Source: Hysterium pulicare CBS 123377
Lineage: Eukaryota; Ascomycota; Dothideomycetes; Hysteriales; Hysteriaceae
DNA: 64,000 nucleotides
Assembly (NCBI GenBank): GCA_000467715.1
Contig: AJFK01000174.1
Span: 1-64,000 of the forward strand
Reading direction: 5' to 3'
This document shows, one piece after another, positions 59,760 through 64,000 of this stretch. Below the pieces are notes generated by a model. The model was not told where the DNA came from. It saw only the letters and a list, made by a program, of their open reading frames with translations, and made no database searches. Position 1 is the stretch's first letter, and each line of letters starts with the position of its first letter. The position numbers and the translations under genes were made by a program.

Positions 59760-62700
59760 ATGTTCTGGCGTTTCGGTGGTTACGCACAGCTGTCTTCCTT
59801 GGATAGCATCCTCGATAAACCCGATGTGACTGTGGAAGAGCTTCTCGATGAGTCGGATCTGATCCAAGAACTGAAACAGCAAAATTCGAAGCTGATAGAA
59901 TACCTTCGAGATGAGAATGTACTTGAGCGTCTCCTTCGATATGTCATTGCTCCGAAGCCAGCACCGTCTCCAGACGAGCATACAGGAGGGGAAGGAGGGA
60001 GCAAAAATCGAAGCACATCGCGCGAGGGATTCTTTGGCAAAGTCACAGGGAAAGCGCGCTCCGCTTCCATCACAAAATCTGATGCTGGTGAACCAGAAGA
60101 GACTAAAGAGGAAAAGCAAAGGATGAAGTATGCCTACGTTGCATGTGAGATCTTATCGTCCGAGGTTTGGTCTATATCGGAAGCAGTCTTGGAGAACCAG
60201 GACAATCTCCGGAATTTTTGGAATTATATTAAGCAGCCTGCCCCCCTCGACGCCGTACAAGCAGGTTACTTTACGAAGGTCAATGAATCCCTGCTTGACC
60301 GGAAGATGGAGGAGATGCTTGCATTTTTCAAGTCCATTGATAACGTGGTGCCGGACATGCTCCAGCATGTGGACTGTCCCATGATCATGGATCTTCTACT
60401 AAAGATCATAAGTTTAGAAAAGAGTGAAGGTGGCCAAGGGATTGTAGATGTAAGTCTTTCCACTCCTAGTATTTCGTAGGATCATTGATGCTAACCACTA
60501 CAAACCGAACAGTGGTTGCAATCGCAAAATCTAGTGCCACAGCTATTATCATACCTCTCGGCCGAACAGTGTTCCTCTACCCAGACATCTGCTGGCGATT
60601 TCCTCAAGGCTATCATTACAATATCTGCAAATGCTACGACACAAGATCAATCCGTTATAGGGCCCAATGAGCTCACGAGGCAGCTAGTATCAGAGGAGTG
60701 TATCAGATCCTTGATAGCGGACATGCTGAAAGGTGGAAATCCACTCACTGTCGGGGTCGGAATTGTAATTGAAGTCATTCGAAAGAATAACTCCGATTAC
60801 GATCTTGAAAATCAGATAGGACCAGTACCAAAATGTTCGGACCCTATATATCTCGGAACATTACTTCGGCAGTTCGCAAAACATATTCCACAGTTCATGG
60901 AACTTGTTCACAACCCCAATCATACAACAGTCAATAGCGATGGTACGACAACGACGAGGAGGAGAGAGCTCAAGACGGCCTTCGGCGAAAAGATTGAACC
61001 TTTGGGATTCGATCGCTTTAAGACTTGCGAACTCATGGCTGAGCTCTTGCACTGTAGTAATATGGCTTTGTTAAATGAAAGAGGGAGCGAGGCGGAAGTC
61101 AAACGAAGAGATACGGAGAGGGAACGTCTAAAGGCCGAGGGGAAACTTACCCCGAAAGCCAACAATGATTTCTCTACTAGTGTTGACAGCCACGGATTTC
61201 ACCATGCCCGAGCACCATCCAGTGAGTCTCCCGAAGAGATAAGGCGACTGGAAGTGCAGAACAGCTCGGAAGATGATTTTGAAAAGGTGGCGGCATCTGA
61301 AGCCATTCCAGAAGATCCGAAAGAAGAGTACGACGAGAAGGAAGAAATTGGAGAGCCCCTTGAGCGTTCACCGAAGATAAGTCCACAAAGCAGAGAATTT
61401 GTAGACGAACCACTTTCACCACGGCCTGAGCATGCCCAACCCAAGGAACCTTCCGACGTTAGTACGACAGCCCTAGGGTCCAATGATGATGCAGAATCAC
61501 CTACTTCCGCCGGATTATCTGCCAAGGTTGGAGGCCTTGACCTTGATAACGATACTGTCATGGCTTCCTCTGATCAGTCCGACTCGAAAGAGGCTAGTAG
61601 TAAAGAAGCAGCGCACAACGAGCAACCCACTTCACTATTGACTCAGCAACTAAATAAAACTTCAGATTCAGACGTCCTGGAGCCGCCAGAAGGTCTATCG
61701 CCACATCCAGATGATAAGCCAGCTCCCTTGTTCGCTGGCAAACCTCGTAGCTCTCAGGCTGCTGGAGAGTCCACATTGGACACGGCTCATTTTACCACCA
61801 GTGTCCCCGAGAGCGAAGGATCTGAGGTCACACCAATTGATGACAGCAATAGCTCGAGATCAATCGTGTTTGGGCCACCAGACGGTCAATATTCCCCTCA
61901 ATACGAGGTTGACATAGATGGGTCACCAGTCGTTGGCGACCTTCTGAAGATGATGTTTGTGGAAAACAAAGTTGTTCCGACTATCCTGGTAAGCATGCCC
62001 GCGCACTTATACGACGTTATCTCCTGATGGTTGCTCGACTCACACTTTGATTTTCTGCAGGACTTTTTTTTCAGATTTCCATGGAACAACTTTCTGCATA
62101 ATGTGGTATACGACGTTGTACAACAAGTTTTTAATGGTCAGATGGACCGAGGCTTTAACCGTAGTTTAGCAATCGATCTCTTTGACACAGGACGCATCAC
62201 GGACAGGATTATCGAAGGCCAGCAGGCAAGCGACAAAGCACAAGCAGAGACCAACATGCGACTTGGCTACATGGGACACCTGACGCTGATAGCAGAAGAA
62301 GTCCTCAAATTTACCGAACGGCACCCAGCCGAGTTACTTTCTCAGTCTGTGCTGGACAAAGTGATGAGTCAGGCATGGATCGATTACGTCGAACAAACCC
62401 TAGCAGAGACAAGAGAAAGAGATAATGCAATTCTTGGCGGCGTACGGCCTGACATGAGCGTCGGTCCACGTCAAGCTGTGCTCAATGCCGTGAATGCTGC
62501 TTCGGGTTTCGGTGGCAATGGGCCCTCGTCCCTTGCCAGCGCAGGCTTAGCCGGCAATGGATCCATCGGCTTGGATAGCATGGATCTAGCAAACCAAGAC
62601 AATTCCGGTGGAGGATACAACCTTGGCGGCGCAACTCTCCTGAGCGGTTTCAATAACTCCAGTGACGAGGAGGACGAGGAGATGGATGAGGGCGAGAACG

Positions 62701-62783
62701 AACGGGAACGACATACGCCAGTGAGCGATTCGGAACAAGTGGGTGAACTCTCATTTGAAGATGTTGAGATGGAGTATCGATGA
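59760..62783 (+). CDS. SIT4/PP6 phosphatase-associated SAPS protein
   Basis: Exons are 59760..60449, 60513..61988 and 62061..62783 (2889 nt, 962 aa). SAPS proteins are regulatory subunits of the Sit4/PP6 phosphatase, acting in G1 progression and growth signalling. The N-terminus MFWRFGGYAQLSSLDSILDK, then TVEELLDESDLIQELKQQN and KLIEYLRDENVLERLLRYVI are hallmarks. The SAPS core continues with YAYVACEILSSEVWSISEAV, QHVDCPMIMDLLLKIISLEK, PLTVGVGIVIEVIRKNNSDY and FDRFKTCELMAELLHCSNMA. A disordered acidic insert (about residues 440-690) precedes the last SAPS block VGDLLKMMFVENKVVPTILD then FFRFPWNNFLHNVVYDVVQQ. The tail is strongly acidic and ends DVEMEYR. S. cerevisiae has several paralogs (SAP155/185/190/SAP4); moulds usually have one, like S. 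pombe Ekc1. Confidence 0.94.
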
Positions 62784-63809
62784 TTTCGAATACCTGTGCG
62801 TGCGTTGCTTTTCCTCGTTCTCACTTGGGTCTGCTCTTCCATCACAACGTCAAAGGCTCTAGCTTTATCATATTATTACCCTTTCGCACTGTGGGCACAA
62901 TGCGTAGATACACATGACATGGCAGGTGGAGCCCCCGCGGAATGTACATCCTATCTCCTATGCTCATTTCTAGAAGTAGATATGACAAACGGCCTACGAA
63001 AGAGATGGCATGTCTCAATGTATCTAATTGTGTTTCCTTCAGCACACGGTCTCGTTTTGCACACCTTGCAATAATCATAAGCTGACTGTTACGCTCTCAT
63101 ACAGCCCACCAAAGCCTCCTCATCCTCCCTCCCAAGCCTCCAGATACCTCCTCCTCTGCAAATACCACCCTCTCGCGCTCGGCGCCAATTCGCGGCAAGG
63201 CTAGCTCAACGAAAAGCTATGATGGAGGCCACAAACAAAGAACAAGACCTGGAAGAAGACGATGGCGAAGAGGGAGATGAACAGCACAAGAAAGATGAAG
63301 GGATAATGCTGAAAGCCAAGACAAGGGAGAGGGATCGTGGACCGGACATCAAGGGTCAGGAAAGATTTTCGAACCTCTTTGGTGGTTTGGAGGATAGTAG
63401 CAGCGAGGAGGAGGATGATCAGTTGAGAGAGGGAGACGTGCCGAATGAGGCGGGTGTGAGCAAGGTGACTTTGTGATGCATGCAATCATGTTCAATGGCA
63501 AATACCCAGGTCTGGATAGCGGCTTGATGCTCTTAAGGCGTTGCTATGATGCCCTTCATTTATGGGACCGGATGCACATGAAATAGAAATGGACGGACAT
63601 TTGAGTCCGGGCAAAGGTAATTGTTCTTGTATACTAGGTAGAATAGCAATGTCTTTCATATCTTGCGGCCATGCATGGTGGAATACTCTATGTAGATTGA
63701 AGGGGGCATGAGGGAGCCCTTTTGGGTTGGTCAGTCACATGCTCTCGCGAGAGCGCCTCTCTTGCTTGAACACCACCAACACCAACGCCGTTGGTCTTCT
63801 ATATGCAAA
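62784..63809. other. Intergenic, about 1 kb
   Basis: This is the 3' UTR of the SAPS gene, a possible small acidic coding segment at 63219-63476, and the upstream region of the gene at the right edge. Confidence 0.45.
63219..63476 (+). CDS. Possible small acidic protein or last exon, unrecognised
   Basis: An ATG frame of 85 codons is highly charged (LEEDDGEEGDEQHKKDEG; FSNLFGGLEDSSSEEEDD) and ends in VSKVTL. The frame stays open upstream to an acceptor-like CATACAG at about 63105 and there encodes RARRQFAARLAQRK, so it may be the final exon of a longer gene whose earlier exons I cannot place between 62784 and 63105. The opposite strand reads as a hydrophobic frame, which is the expected shadow of an acidic one. 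No family was recognised. It could also be chance low-complexity coding. Confidence 0.3.
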   Translation: MMEATNKEQDLEEDDGEEGDEQHKKDEGIMLKAKTRERDRGPDIKGQERFSNLFGGLEDSSSEEEDDQLREGDVPNEAGVSKVTL

Positions 63810-64000
63810 ATGTCTTCCGAAGCCCCCAATCCAGTCCTTAGACGCCAATCCTCGTCCACCGCAGCCGCAAGCGCTCCTTCAAGGTCTTCCACGATCGCTA
63901 AACGGACCTCGACCGCCCTTCCTAAACCCGCTTCGCTGGTCATCGACCCGTCAGCTATCATAGCGCAACACGCGTCATTGACAGGCTCTCAACCCATCAC
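63810..64000 (+). CDS. Probable dynactin p27 (DCTN6-like) N-terminus, partial at window edge
   Basis: From the ATG at 63810 the frame is open to the window end (63 codons). A Ser/Thr/Ala-rich leader (MSSEAPNPVLRRQSSSTAAA...) is followed by PKPASLVIDPSAIIAQHASL then TGSQPIT. In fungal dynactin p27 proteins a similar leader runs into a left-handed beta-helix that begins with a 'S/P-S-A-I-I-A...L-T-G-T/S-x-P-I-T-I-G' hexapeptide turn, which this matches. p27 pairs with p25 in the pointed-end complex of dynactin, which links dynein to cargo. Only the first turn is visible, so the call is tentative; another hexapeptide-repeat protein is possible. Confidence 0.55.
   Translation, partial: MSSEAPNPVLRRQSSSTAAASAPSRSSTIAKRTSTALPKPASLVIDPSAIIAQHASLTGSQPI

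Overview
The window looks like nuclear DNA of a filamentous ascomycete (Pezizomycotina). Genes are dense, lie on both strands, and carry short GT-AG introns, mostly 40-180 bp and often with CTAAC/CTGAC branch sites. The protein families (HORMA-PHD Hop1, Rid1-type formin-GBD protein, 2EXR protein, PDR transporter, S10 carboxypeptidase) are those of moulds. I cannot fix the class from sequence alone; Leotiomycetes or a relative is only an impression. I see no rRNA, no convincing tRNA, no CRISPR and no intact transposon or virus-like element.

Layout, left to right. 1-8187 (minus): a partial PLOD-type glycosyltransferase-like membrane protein, a membrane-anchored serine carboxypeptidase with a previously easy-to-miss cytoplasmic tail exon, and a GT25 glycosyltransferase. 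8836-13561: a 2EXR protein, the dolichol cis-prenyltransferase Rer2, and a divergently transcribed conserved protein with three Cys-Pro motifs. 14039-21860: GINS subunit Psf3, divergent from the proteasome activator Blm10/PA200. 22344-27118: an ornithine cyclodeaminase/mu-crystallin family protein, ribosomal protein eL8, and the divergent GPI mannosyltransferase Gpi18. 28725-33526: a secreted Ser/Thr- and Cys-rich protein and a Rid1-like formin-GBD protein. 34069-40363 (minus): BRAP2/Etp1 RING ligase and the SCF F-box protein Cdc4. 42615-51180: meiotic Hop1 and a long Ser/Pro-rich conserved protein of unknown function. 51915-56515 (minus): a full-size PDR-type ABC transporter. 58111-62783: ESCRT-III Vps60/CHMP5, divergent from a SAPS phosphatase subunit. 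The right edge holds what looks like the first codons of dynactin p27.

Most genes are housekeeping genes with no obvious shared pathway; I find no biosynthetic cluster. Loose themes are glycosylation and the secretory route (PLOD-like, GT25, S10, Rer2, Gpi18) and ubiquitin/proteasome control (Blm10, BRAP2, Cdc4). Gene models were built by reading splice sites and checking that exons keep phase and that total coding length divides by three; all complete models passed. The most unusual points are an apparent GA-AG intron in the ABC transporter, a GC-AG intron plus 23-nt micro-exon in Hop1, two stop-free 51-nt introns, the ATG-only first coding exon and tail exon of the carboxypeptidase, and an unassigned exon-like stretch at 57521-57727.
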